NCBI GenBank assembly: GCA_038235385.1
Contig: JBBSTY010000050.1
Span: 1-25,212, forward strand
Direction of reading: 5' to 3'
DNA from: JBBSTY01 sp038235385
Lineage (GTDB): Bacteria > Actinomycetota > Acidimicrobiia > Acidimicrobiales > Acidimicrobilacustridaceae
DNA: 25,212 nucleotides
Part shown: piece after piece, positions 15,424-22,532 of the stretch
Layout of the letters: each line of letters begins with the position of its first letter
Position numbering within the stretch: position 1 is the stretch's first letter
Made by a program: the position numbers and the translations under genes
Notes under the pieces: generated by a model
What the model was told of the DNA's origin: nothing
Seen by the model: only the letters and a program-made list of their open reading frames with translations
The model's database searches: none

Positions 15424-16890
15424 ATGATCGAACGAGACAACCTGTACATCGGCGGCGACTGGATCCCGTCGACGGGCACCGGCTTGATCGCGGTGATCTC
15501 CCCCCACACCGAGGAGGTCATCGCCACGGTGCCCGACGGCACGACTGCCGACGTCGACGCCGCCGTCGCGGCGGCCAGGAACACGTTCGACAACACCGAC
15601 TGGGCCACCATGGCGCCGAGCGACCGGCTCGACATCGTCGCCCGGTTCGCCGAGCGGTACGCCGAGCGCATGATGGACATGTCCCAGGTCATCACCGACG
15701 AGATGGGTTCACCGATCAGCTTCAGCCAGCTCGCCCAGGCGCCGGCGCCGTGGATGATGCTCAACAACTTCCTCGAGCTGGGCCGGACGTGGGAGTGGGA
15801 GGAGACCCGCACCGGCATGCTCGGCACCCCGGTGATCGTTCGCAGCGAGCCGGTGGGGGTCGTGGCCGCGATCGTGCCGTGGAACGTGCCGCAGTTCGTC
15901 ACCATGTCCAAGCTCGCCCCCGCACTCGTGTCGGGCTGCACCATGGTGCTCAAGCCGGCACCCGAGACGCCGCTCGACGCCTACCTCATGGCCGAGCTCC
16001 TCGACGAGGCCGGCGTCCCGCCCGGCGTCGTGAACATCGTCCCGGCCGGCCGTGAGGTCGGTGAGCACCTCGTCCGCCACCCCGGCGTCGACAAGGTGGC
16101 CTTCACCGGATCGACGGCCGCCGGACGCGCCATCGCCGGCATCTGCGGCGAGCAGCTCAAGCGCTGCAGCCTCGAGCTCGGGGGCAAGTCCGCCGCCATC
16201 ATCCTCGACGACGCGGACATGGCCGAGACCATGGAGGGGCTCAAGTTCGCATCTCTGATGAACAACGGTCAGGCCTGCGTCGCCCAGACCCGCATCCTGG
16301 CCAGCCGATCGAGGTACGACGACGTCGTCGAGGCACTCGTCGAGACCGTCGGCGCCATGGCCGTGGGTGATCCGAACGACCCGGCCACCGAGATCGGACC
16401 GCTCGTGGCCCAGCGCCAGCAGGAGCGCGTCGAGAAGTACATCGCGCTCGGCCAGGAGGAAGGTGCCCGCGTGGCGATCGGCGGCAACGGGATGCCGAAC
16501 GGGATCGAGCGGGGCTGGTACGTGCAGCCGACGGTGTTCGCCGGCGTCACCAACGACATGCGCATCGCCCAGGAGGAGATCTTCGGCCCCGTCCTGGCCG
16601 TGATCCCCTACGACGACGTGGATGACGCGGTGCGCATCGCCAACGACTCGCCCTACGGCCTCGCCGGGTCGGTCTGGACCGCCGACGGGGACGCAGGGCT
16701 CGACATCGCCCGGCGCGTCCGCACCGGCACGTTCGGGGTGAACCAGTACACCATGGACTTCGTGGCCCCGTTCGGTGGCTACAAGGCCTCAGGGGTCGGG
16801 CGGGAGTTCGGCAAGGAGGGCCTCGAGCACTACCTCGAGCTCAAGACCATCGTCCCCAAGGACGGCGACGGGATGACCATGGCCGTCTGA
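15424..16890 (+). CDS. NAD(P)-dependent aldehyde dehydrogenase
   Basis: A 488-residue member of the aldehyde dehydrogenase superfamily with all catalytic parts. PWNVPQF (152-158) supplies the oxyanion asparagine N154, VAFTGSTAAGRAIAG (225-239) is the Rossmann nucleotide loop, ELGGKSAAI (251-259) contains the general base E251, GQACVAQTR (282-290) holds the nucleophile C285, and EEIFGPVLAV (384-393) binds the nicotinamide ribose. It oxidises an aldehyde to the acid; the broad family (betaine, phenylacetaldehyde and aliphatic aldehydes) does not allow a substrate call. The C-terminal MDFVAPFGGYKASGVGREFG pattern is normal. ATG 15424 is preceded by AAGGGGAT, a good ribosome site. It stands alone on the plus strand and converges with the LLM oxidoreductase with only 30 bp between stops. 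Confidence 0.93.
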   Translation: MIERDNLYIGGDWIPSTGTGLIAVISPHTEEVIATVPDGTTADVDAAVAAARNTFDNTDWATMAPSDRLDIVARFAERYAERMMDMSQVITDEMGSPISFSQLAQAPAPWMMLNNFLELGRTWEWEETRTGMLGTPVIVRSEPVGVVAAIVPWNVPQFVTMSKLAPALVSGCTMVLKPAPETPLDAYLMAELLDEAGVPPGVVNIVPAGREVGEHLVRHPGVDKVAFTGSTAAGRAIAGICGEQLKRCSLELGGKSAAIILDDADMAETMEGLKFASLMNNGQACVAQTRILASRSRYDDVVEALVETVGAMAVGDPNDPATEIGPLVAQRQQERVEKYIALGQEEGARVAIGGNGMPNGIERGWYVQPTVFAGVTNDMRIAQEEIFGPVLAVIPYDDVDDAVRIANDSPYGLAGSVWTADGDAGLDIARRVRTGTFGVNQYTMDFVAPFGGYKASGVGREFGKEGLEHYLELKTIVPKDGDGMTMAV

Positions 16891-16920
16891 TCGGCCGCCG
16901 CCGACACACGCCGCCGGCGC

Positions 16921-17832
16921 TCAGCGCGTGGCGATGACCGTCTCGCCGTAGCGCTGCAAGGTCTCGATGGCGTGGTCGAGCGAGTCGCTGGGCACGGTGA
17001 CGCCGTTCCAGGTGACGCCGAGCGAGGCCAGCCGCTCGAGCCCGTCCAGATGAGCACCCACGTCGAACGCATCGTCGCCCGGACTCCCACCGTCGGACGT
17101 CATGAACGCGACGTCGATCGAGCCCCGGTCCCGTCCGGCCCCGTCCAGACGGCGCCAGAGGTCGTCGAGCAGGCCGCCCAGGTCCTCGATCGTCTCGAGG
17201 ACGGGAGTCTTGACCGTCCGGGCCAACGCAGCCGGCGACGGGAACGGACTCCACCCGTCGCCGATGTCGGCGACCCGCTGTCGCGCCGCCCGGCTGTTGC
17301 CGCCGATCCAGATCGGCACCCGTGACGGTTTGGGGTTGGCCGTCTGGCCGGTGGCGGTGAAGTGCCGTCCCTCGAACGCGAAGTCGTCGGCGGTCCAGAC
17401 ACCCCGGATCACCTCGATGGCCTCGTCGAACAGCGCGTTGCGCTCGTCGAAGTCGACGCCGAGCGCTCGGTACTCCGACCGCAGGTAGCCCGTCGCCGTC
17501 GCCAGGACGAACCGCCCGTCCGACAGCGCGTCGATGGTCGCCACCGCCTTCGCCACGAGGAACGGGTTGCGGTACGGCAACACGGCGATGTTCGGGATGA
17601 GCAGCAACCGATCGGTCACGGCGGCGACGAACGCCAGCGCCGCGAACGGGTCGAGCGCGTCGTGACCGCCGGCCTGGAGCCAGGCGTGCGACGGGGCGGG
17701 GTGATCGGTGAAGCCGATCCCGGCGAACCCGGCAGTCTCGGCCGCACGAGCGAAGCGGACCATGGCCTCCTTGGACACGAAGGCCGGATCGTACGGGTGG
17801 GCGACGAGCGGGTAGGTGACCCAGTGCTTCAT
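16921..17832 (-). CDS. LLM-class (F420-dependent type) oxidoreductase
   Basis: A 303-residue luciferase-like monooxygenase-fold protein. GFAGIGFTDHPAPSHAWL (35-52) is the first cofactor-binding loop of the F420-type branch, followed by RLLLIPNIAVLPYRNPFLVA (75-94), SDGRFVLATATGYLRSEY (104-121) and PSRVPIWIGGNSRAARQRVA (169-188), which together match the Rv2161c-like family of probable F420-dependent oxidoreductases. It would transfer hydride between reduced F420 or FMN and an organic substrate that cannot be named. The cofactor is inferred from family resemblance only. ATG 17832 has AAGGGG about ten bases upstream. The gene is divergent from the HSD17B10-like dehydrogenase with 166 bp between starts, where overlapping -10 elements are found on both strands. 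Such proteins are common in the acyl-CoA and steroid catabolic regions of actinobacteria. Confidence 0.88.
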   Translation of the reverse strand: MKHWVTYPLVAHPYDPAFVSKEAMVRFARAAETAGFAGIGFTDHPAPSHAWLQAGGHDALDPFAALAFVAAVTDRLLLIPNIAVLPYRNPFLVAKAVATIDALSDGRFVLATATGYLRSEYRALGVDFDERNALFDEAIEVIRGVWTADDFAFEGRHFTATGQTANPKPSRVPIWIGGNSRAARQRVADIGDGWSPFPSPAALARTVKTPVLETIEDLGGLLDDLWRRLDGAGRDRGSIDVAFMTSDGGSPGDDAFDVGAHLDGLERLASLGVTWNGVTVPSDSLDHAIETLQRYGETVIATR

Positions 17833-17938
17833 GGCGACGATGCCCCTTGCCTTCGGTGGATGGGTCGGTTCGACGGCGGCCCGCGCCCGGACGGCCGCCG
17901 ACGGCGATCGTCGTGGCGTCCCGGCGCCGCGGTCGGGG

Positions 17939-17948
17939 ATCGTACGCT
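17939..17948. promoter_or_regulatory. Overlapping divergent -10 elements
   Basis: TACGCT at 17943-17948 (plus) and TACGAT read at 17944-17939 (minus) share the central TA pair. Both fit TAnnnT, and they lie between the divergent LLM and dehydrogenase genes. No clear -35 boxes are seen. The dehydrogenase transcript would have a leader of about 45 nt. Confidence 0.35.
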
Positions 17949-17998
17949 GACGCGGCACGTCACGGGATCGGCTCGTGACCGAGTGGTGGAGGAGACCC

Positions 17999-18763
17999 GT
18001 GGAGCTGCGTGGACGTTCGGTGATCGTGACCGGTGGAGCGGGAGGGCTCGGAGCGGCAACCGTGCGCCGGCTCGCCGCCTCCGGCATGGCCGTGGTGATC
18101 TTCGATCGCGACGGGGAAGGTGCGGTCGCGTTGGCCGCCGGGCTCACGTCGGCCGAATCGGTCGGCGGCGACGTCAACGACGACGCCGACGTCGAGCGTG
18201 CCATCGCCGCCGCGCAGTCCCTGGCGCCGCTCGGGGTCGTGGTGAACGTGGCCGGCGGCGGGATCAGCGCCCGGACGCTCTCGCGCGACGGGGAGCCCCA
18301 TGACATGGACGCGTTCCGCGACGTCATGGCCATGAACGCCTTCGGCACCTTCAACGTCACCCGACTCGCCGCCGCGGCGATGGCCGCGGGAACGCCCGAC
18401 GCCGACGGTCAACGGGGTGTGGTGATCAACACCGCGTCGATCGCCGGCATGGAGGGCCAGACCGGTCAGATCGCGTACGGGGCCGCCAAGGCCGCGATCC
18501 TGGGCATGACCCTGCCCTTGGCGCGCGATCTGGCAGCCGTCGGCATCCGGGTCTGCGCGATCGCTCCGGGCACGATGGGCACACCGCTGATGCTCGGAGC
18601 GCCCGAGGCTCTCCGCGAGCACCTCGTGTCGAGCATCGTGAACCCCACGCGCATGGGCGAGCCGGACGAGTTCGGTGCCCTCGTGGAGCACATCGCCCGC
18701 AACGGCTACCTCAACGGCGAGAACATCCGCCTCGACGGTGCCCTGCGCTTCCCCCCGAAGTGA
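17999..18763 (+). CDS. SDR-family 3-hydroxyacyl-CoA dehydrogenase, HSD17B10-like
   Basis: A 254-residue short-chain dehydrogenase. TGGAGGLG (11-18) is the dinucleotide-binding loop, and D36 in VIFDRD indicates preference for NAD over NADP. NVAGG (83-87) is the structural motif, and the catalytic set is S147, Y160 and K164 (YGAAK). The C-terminal NPTRMGEPDEFGALVEHI and YLNGENIRLDGALRFPPK strongly resemble type II 3-hydroxyacyl-CoA dehydrogenase (HSD17B10), which oxidises 3-hydroxyacyl- and 2-methyl-3-hydroxybutyryl-CoA. I set the start at GTG 17999, with GGAGGAG immediately before it, rather than the in-frame GTG at 17975. It likely acts with the neighbouring acyl-CoA dehydrogenase and crotonase-like genes, but these are on separate transcripts. 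It converges with the acyl-CoA dehydrogenase across a 116-bp gap. Confidence 0.9.
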   Translation: MELRGRSVIVTGGAGGLGAATVRRLAASGMAVVIFDRDGEGAVALAAGLTSAESVGGDVNDDADVERAIAAAQSLAPLGVVVNVAGGGISARTLSRDGEPHDMDAFRDVMAMNAFGTFNVTRLAAAAMAAGTPDADGQRGVVINTASIAGMEGQTGQIAYGAAKAAILGMTLPLARDLAAVGIRVCAIAPGTMGTPLMLGAPEALREHLVSSIVNPTRMGEPDEFGALVEHIARNGYLNGENIRLDGALRFPPK

Positions 18764-18764
18764 T

Positions 18765-18778
18765 GGCACAACGGTGCC
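18765..18778. terminator. Possible terminator stem after the dehydrogenase
   Basis: GGCAC and GTGCC flank an AACG loop starting one base after the stop codon. The stem is short and has no T-tract. It lies in the gap between two converging genes. Confidence 0.35.
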
Positions 18779-18879
18779 GACCGGGTGGCATCGGCCCTGT
18801 GCACCGAGCGACGGCGACCCAGCCGGGACCCACGACATGGCGTAGGCGGGCCGGAGGTGGCGGCGTGAGCTGATCGGGC

Positions 18880-20069
18880 TCAGTCCGGGTGGTCGGCGGT
18901 CCAGCGCGAGAGCAACCCGCGGGCGATCACGATGCGCTGGATCTCGTTGGTCCCCTCGCCGATGATCATCAACGGCGCGTCACGGAAGTAGCGCTCGACC
19001 GGGAAGTCGGTGGTGTACCCGTAGCCGCCGTGGATCCGCATGGACTCGGTGGCGAGCTCGAGCGCCATCTCCGAGGCGAAGAGCTTCGCCATGCCCGCCT
19101 CGACGTCGGCACGCAAGCCGGCGTCGATCCGCTCCGCCGCGCTCTTCACCATCAGGCGGGAGGCTTCGAGGTGCGTCGCCATGTCGGCCAGCTTGAACTG
19201 GATCGCCTGGTGCTGGTGATCGGCTTCCCGAACGTCTCGCGCTCGAACGCGTACTGCATCGCCGCGTCGTAGGCGGCCCGACCCACGCCCTGCGCCCGTG
19301 CCGCGATGTTCACCCGGCCGATCTCGAGCCCACCGAGCACCGCGCGGAGCCCGCGACCCAGCTGATCGGGACCGCCGAGCACGGTGGACGCCGGGATGCG
19401 ATGGTCGAGGTAGGCCATCTCGACGGTCTCGACGCCCTTGTAGCCCAGCTTCTCGATGGTGCGGCTCACCTGCAGCGTGTCGGAGAAGGTCTCGGGCTGC
19501 TTCTCGAAGACGAAGCAGGTGATGCCCTCGGGGGTCCTCGCTGCGAGGGCCACGAGCCCGGCGCGCTCCCCGTTCGTCACCCACATCTTGGTGCCGTTGA
19601 TCACGTACTCGTCGCCGTCGGGGGTGGCTCGGCACCGGAGCGAGGCGGCGTCCGATCCGGCATCGGGCTCCGACAGCGAGAACGCCGCCCGGATCTCGCC
19701 GGTGGCGAGTCGCGGCAGGAGGTCACGCTTCTGGGCATCGGTGCCGTTGCGGACGATGAGCGTCGCCACGACCGTGTGGGTGTTCAGCACCCCGGCCAAC
19801 GACATCCAGCCGTAGGCCAGCTCCTCCATCACCCGGGTGTAGGTGACGGTGTCGAGGCCCAGGCCACCGTGCTCGATCGGGATCTTGGCCCCGAAGAGCC
19901 CGAACGACTTCATCTGCTCGACCAGCGGCGTCGGGAACTCGTCGGCGTGCTCGTAGGTGGAGGCGACCGGGATCACGTCCTTGCGGACCCAGGAGCGCAC
20001 CGCGGCAATGATCGCCTCGGCGTCGTCGATGTCGGTCGGCTCGGCGGCGGCGAACACGCGATCGGTCAT
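18880..20069 (-). pseudogene. Acyl-CoA dehydrogenase interrupted by a one-base frameshift
   Basis: Two minus-strand frames join into one 396-residue acyl-CoA dehydrogenase. The first frame starts at ATG 20069 and encodes 284 normal residues ending in ERETFGKPI (19218); the second resumes with QHQAIQFKLADMATHLEASR (from 19215) and runs 111 residues to the stop at 18880. Two bases sit where a codon is expected (19217-19216), so one base has been lost, most simply from a CCC run (ATCACCCAG to ATCACCAG). Read past that point, the first frame gives nonsense. The family signatures AFSLSEPDAGSDAAS (129-143) and GEGTNEIQR, with the catalytic glutamate, lie on opposite sides of the break, so the broken gene cannot make active enzyme. 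Either this is a sequencing or assembly error or a recent inactivation; everything else is well conserved. The gene diverges from the crotonase-like gene across a palindromic operator. Confidence 0.9.
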
Positions 20070-20116
20070 GCCCGATCCTCGCAGAACGGCCGCCCGAGGG
20101 GAGACCTGCGCCGCGA

Positions 20117-20145
20117 CCTGGACCTGACGACTCGTCAGGTCCAGG
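20117..20145. promoter_or_regulatory. Perfect 29-bp palindromic operator
   Basis: Two 14-base arms (CCTGGACCTGACGA and TCGTCAGGTCCAGG) are perfect reverse complements around a single C at 20131. The site lies in the 97-bp gap between the divergent acyl-CoA dehydrogenase and crotonase-like genes and covers the -35/spacer position of the crotonase promoter. Size and symmetry fit a TetR-family dimer or pair of dimers acting as repressor of both genes. The TetR gene at 21913-22530 is a candidate regulator, but its own promoter region carries a different palindrome. Confidence 0.75.
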
Positions 20146-20154
20146 GTCCGCCGA

Positions 20155-20160
20155 TAGCAT
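20155..20160 (+). promoter_or_regulatory. Leaderless -10 element of the crotonase-like gene
   Basis: TAGCAT fits TAnnnT and ends six bases before the ATG at 20167, the spacing of a leaderless actinobacterial transcript. No Shine-Dalgarno sequence is present between them, which agrees with this. The -35 position (about 20132-20137) falls inside the palindrome and is a poor match to TTGACA. Confidence 0.6.
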
Positions 20161-20166
20161 CGCCCG

Positions 20167-20988
20167 ATGGCCGACTACGAGACCCTCCTGGTCACCAAGG
20201 ACGACGGCGTGGCGTGGGTGTCGCTCAACCGTCCGCAGGTGCACAACGCCATCAACCAGACGATGCAGGCGGAGCTCCACGAGGTGTGGAACGGGTTCCG
20301 GTACGACGACGAGGTCCGCTGCATCGTGCTCACGGCCGAGGGCAAGTCGTTCTGCACCGGCATCGACCGGGGCGAGGCCATGGCCGATGACAACAACGCC
20401 GCCATGGCCGAGGGGAACTACCCCGGCTACCCGACCCCGTGGATGTACGACGATCCCGGTCGGGACCTGGGGCCGAAGAGCCGTGACCTGTGGAAGCCGG
20501 TGATCGCCGCCGTCCACGGCATGGCGTGCGGCGGCGCCTTCTACATGCTGGGCGAGACCGAGTTCATCATCGCCGCCGACGATGCCACCTTCTTCGACCC
20601 CCACGTCACCTACGGCATGACCGCGGCGTTCGAGCCGATGCAGATGCTGTCGAAGATGCCGTTCCAGGAGATCATGCGCCTGTCGCTGCTCGGGGCGCAC
20701 GAGCGCATGTCCGCCGAGCGTGCCCGCGAGATCGGCCTCGTGAGCGAGGTCGTCCCCGGTGACGAGCTGCGCGAGCGAGCCGCCTGGGCCGCCCGGGTGA
20801 TCGCCGATTCTCCGCCCCTGGCCATCCAGGGGACCATGCGGGCGCTGTGGACCGCGCTCGAGGTGGGTCGATCCCAGGCCATCGAACTGGCGAACCTGTT
20901 CACCCGGATCGGCTCCGACGCCGAGTCGTTCAAGGCCGGTCAGGACCGGTTCGCATCGGGCGAGCGGCCCGAGTGGCGTCTGCGGTGA
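20167..20988 (+). CDS. Enoyl-CoA hydratase/isomerase-family protein without the usual catalytic glutamates
   Basis: A 273-residue crotonase-fold protein. The CoA-binding parts are normal: SLNRPQVHNAIN (19-30), GKSFCTGID (59-67) and KPVIAAVHGMACGGAF (110-125), whose GG supplies the oxyanion hole. Lined up with rat enoyl-CoA hydratase, however, the two catalytic glutamates are replaced: E144 (GGGCE) by Y126 (GGAFY), and E164 (GQPEILLG) by H146 (FDPHVTYG). A simple syn-hydratase is therefore unlikely; crotonase-fold proteins with other acids or bases act as isomerases, hydrolases, lyases or dehalogenases. C121 next to the oxyanion glycines and a Gly/Pro/Tyr-rich 80-100 loop are further peculiarities. 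ATG 20167 is probably at the transcript's 5' end (leaderless). The hot-dog protein gene follows on the same strand, and the broken acyl-CoA dehydrogenase gene diverges from it. Confidence 0.85.
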   Translation: MADYETLLVTKDDGVAWVSLNRPQVHNAINQTMQAELHEVWNGFRYDDEVRCIVLTAEGKSFCTGIDRGEAMADDNNAAMAEGNYPGYPTPWMYDDPGRDLGPKSRDLWKPVIAAVHGMACGGAFYMLGETEFIIAADDATFFDPHVTYGMTAAFEPMQMLSKMPFQEIMRLSLLGAHERMSAERAREIGLVSEVVPGDELRERAAWAARVIADSPPLAIQGTMRALWTALEVGRSQAIELANLFTRIGSDAESFKAGQDRFASGERPEWRLR

Positions 20989-20995
20989 GGGCCAT

Positions 20996-21015
20996 CGAGG
21001 CACGAAATCGCCTCG
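20996..21015 (+). terminator. Possible hairpin behind the crotonase-like gene
   Basis: CGAGGC and GCCTCG pair around an eight-base loop, eight bases after the stop codon. No T-tract follows. If it terminates, the hot-dog gene needs its own promoter in the remaining ~110 bp. Confidence 0.3.
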
Positions 21016-21124
21016 CCCGACACCGGCCCCGACCCGCACCGGTCCCTCGGGTGTTCGCCGACGCCCACGCCGAGTCCGACCGGGCGACGTGTGGTCGAGA
21101 CACCGGCGTTCCGAGGGCGACGCC

Positions 21125-21841
21125 GTGATCATCGAGGTCGCACCCCGCTTCGCGGGACCCCCGTCGATGGGCCACGGCGGCTACGTCGCTGGGCTGTTCG
21201 CCGACGGCATCACCGGTGCGGTGCAGGTCACCCTCCATCGACCGACCCCGCTCGACACGCCGCTGACCCTCGACCGGGGCGACGACGGCACCGGCATCCT
21301 TCACCTCGACGGCGAGGTGATCGCCGAGGCCCGACCTACCACCCTCGAGCTCGAGGTCCCGCCACCTCCCGGACCGACCGACGCCCGGGACGCCGAGACG
21401 GGTTCGCCGTCGCACCGCAACGGCCGAGGGGTCCACCCGACCTGCTTCGGCTGCTCGGTGCTACGCGATCCCGGAGACGGCCTGCGCATCGCCGCCGGTC
21501 CGGTGTCGGTCGACGGCGTGCACCAGGTGGCAGCCGTGTGGCGACCTGGTCGGGCGTTCGCCGACGCCGGCGACATCGTCCCCGCCCAGTATGTGCTGGC
21601 CGCGCTCGACTGCCCCGGCGCGTTCGCGTTCATCAGCGACGATCTCCCAGCGGGTCTCCTCGGCCGCATCGTCTTCGAGCAGCATCGCTCCGTCGACGCC
21701 CGCCTCGACCACGTCGTCACCGGCTGGCAGATCGCCGTCGACGGCCGCAAGCACCTCGCCGGCACCGCCCTCTTCGCCCCGAGCGGCGAGTTGCTCGCCG
21801 CGGCGCGGGCGACCTGGTTTCCCTTCCCCGGCAGCTCCTGA
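21125..21841 (+). CDS. Hot-dog-fold thioesterase-like protein
   Basis: A 238-residue protein resembling actinobacterial proteins with two hot-dog-type halves. PRFAGPPSMGHGGYVAGLFA (7-26) resembles the RFxGPPxSGNGGYVAG opening of this group. HPTCFGC (104-110) is a conserved Cys-pair motif that separates the halves, followed by GDGLRIAAGPV (117-127) and a C-terminal half containing PAQYVLAALDCPGAFAF (153-169) and HVVTGWQIAVDGRKHLAG (196-213). The likely activity is acyl-CoA thioester hydrolysis or binding; the usual catalytic Asp/Glu is not certain. I chose GTG 21125 because family members begin about eight residues before the RFxGPP motif; GTG 21089 in frame would add 12 residues. It may share a transcript with the crotonase-like gene 136 bp upstream and converges with the TetR gene. 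Confidence 0.7.
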   Translation: MIIEVAPRFAGPPSMGHGGYVAGLFADGITGAVQVTLHRPTPLDTPLTLDRGDDGTGILHLDGEVIAEARPTTLELEVPPPPGPTDARDAETGSPSHRNGRGVHPTCFGCSVLRDPGDGLRIAAGPVSVDGVHQVAAVWRPGRAFADAGDIVPAQYVLAALDCPGAFAFISDDLPAGLLGRIVFEQHRSVDARLDHVVTGWQIAVDGRKHLAGTALFAPSGELLAAARATWFPFPGSS

Positions 21842-21854
21842 CCTCGACCCGACC

Positions 21855-21878
21855 GTGCGGGTGTGGGTGTGGGTGTGG
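21855..21878. repeat. Hexanucleotide tandem repeat (GTGYGG x4)
   Basis: One GTGCGG followed by three exact GTGTGG units lies in the 71-bp gap between the converging hot-dog and TetR genes. It is probably a slippage-prone microsatellite with no coding effect. It could vary in copy number between strains. Confidence 0.7.
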
Positions 21879-21912
21879 GCCATGCGACGCGCCCCGTGAC
21901 GATGCCGCTGGA

Positions 21913-22530
21913 TCAGACCTCGGCGCTCGCCATCGTGGTGGGTCCGGCGAAGATCAGGTCCACGGCACGGTCGAGCTCGCGGTAGACGCGGGCGATGGGG
22001 GCCTTCCCCAGCGACCACGACCGCAACAGCGACCCCAGCAGCGCGCTCGCCAAGGACGCAACCGCATCCGCATCGTCGTCGACGAGATCGCGCAGGGCGT
22101 CGCGCAGCGAGTCCCCGAAGCGCTCTGCGAACGCTGCATAGAGATCGACCACCACCGGATCGGCGACGACCTCGAGGACCGTGATCAGTCGGTAGAAGTT
22201 CGGATGGCGCTCGTACGCCCGCACCGCTCGCCGCAACGCAGACCGCAACCGCTCCCGATCGCTCGCCGGCGGGGAGCGCCGGGTGCGGATCGTCGGGTCG
22301 AACGACTCCGACCAGGCCAGGAGCACCTGGGCGTAGAGCTGCTCCTTGGACGGGAAGTAGCGATACAGCGTGGCCAGGGCGACCTCGGCCCGCTCGGCCA
22401 CCTCGCGGATCTGGACGCGCTCGTAGTCACGGTCCTCGAGCAGCTCGGTCGCCGCGCCGATGATGCGGGCGCGACGAGCGAGCTGCGACGGGGTTCGAGC
22501 GAGCGACGCGCTCGTGACGACGGCCGTCAC
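21913..22530 (-). CDS. TetR-family transcriptional regulator
   Basis: A 205-residue TetR regulator. The DNA-binding domain spans about 17-66: RRARIIGAATELLEDRDYERVQIREVAERAEVALATLYRYF reads through helices 1-3 with the diagnostic TLYRYFPSKEQLY (54-66). The wording near the recognition helix resembles KstR-type repressors of actinobacterial steroid and lipid catabolism, and the C-terminal ligand domain (75-205) is of normal length. It starts at GTG 22530, two bases after the amidohydrolase stop codon, so the two are one transcript. No Shine-Dalgarno sequence is visible, pointing to translational reinitiation. Its targets are likely the amidohydrolase/ligase divergent promoter (autoregulation) and perhaps the palindrome at 20117-20145. 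The inducer is probably an acyl- or aryl-CoA, by analogy only. Confidence 0.88.
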   Translation of the reverse strand: MTAVVTSASLARTPSQLARRARIIGAATELLEDRDYERVQIREVAERAEVALATLYRYFPSKEQLYAQVLLAWSESFDPTIRTRRSPPASDRERLRSALRRAVRAYERHPNFYRLITVLEVVADPVVVDLYAAFAERFGDSLRDALRDLVDDDADAVASLASALLGSLLRSWSLGKAPIARVYRELDRAVDLIFAGPTTMASAEV

Positions 22531-22532
22531 GC

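Noticed and set aside
16891..16920. GCCGCC-rich 30-bp gap as a terminator between aldehyde dehydrogenase and LLM genes
   Set aside because: The GC-rich runs are direct rather than inverted repeats, so no real stem forms.
19401..20390. Long plus-strand frame opposite the acyl-CoA dehydrogenase
   Set aside because: It is a His/Val/Gly-rich antisense shadow; the true crotonase-like gene starts at 20167 in another frame.
21855..21878. GTGYGG tandem units as a possible CRISPR or regulatory array
   Set aside because: There are no spacers and only four 6-bp units; it is a simple microsatellite.
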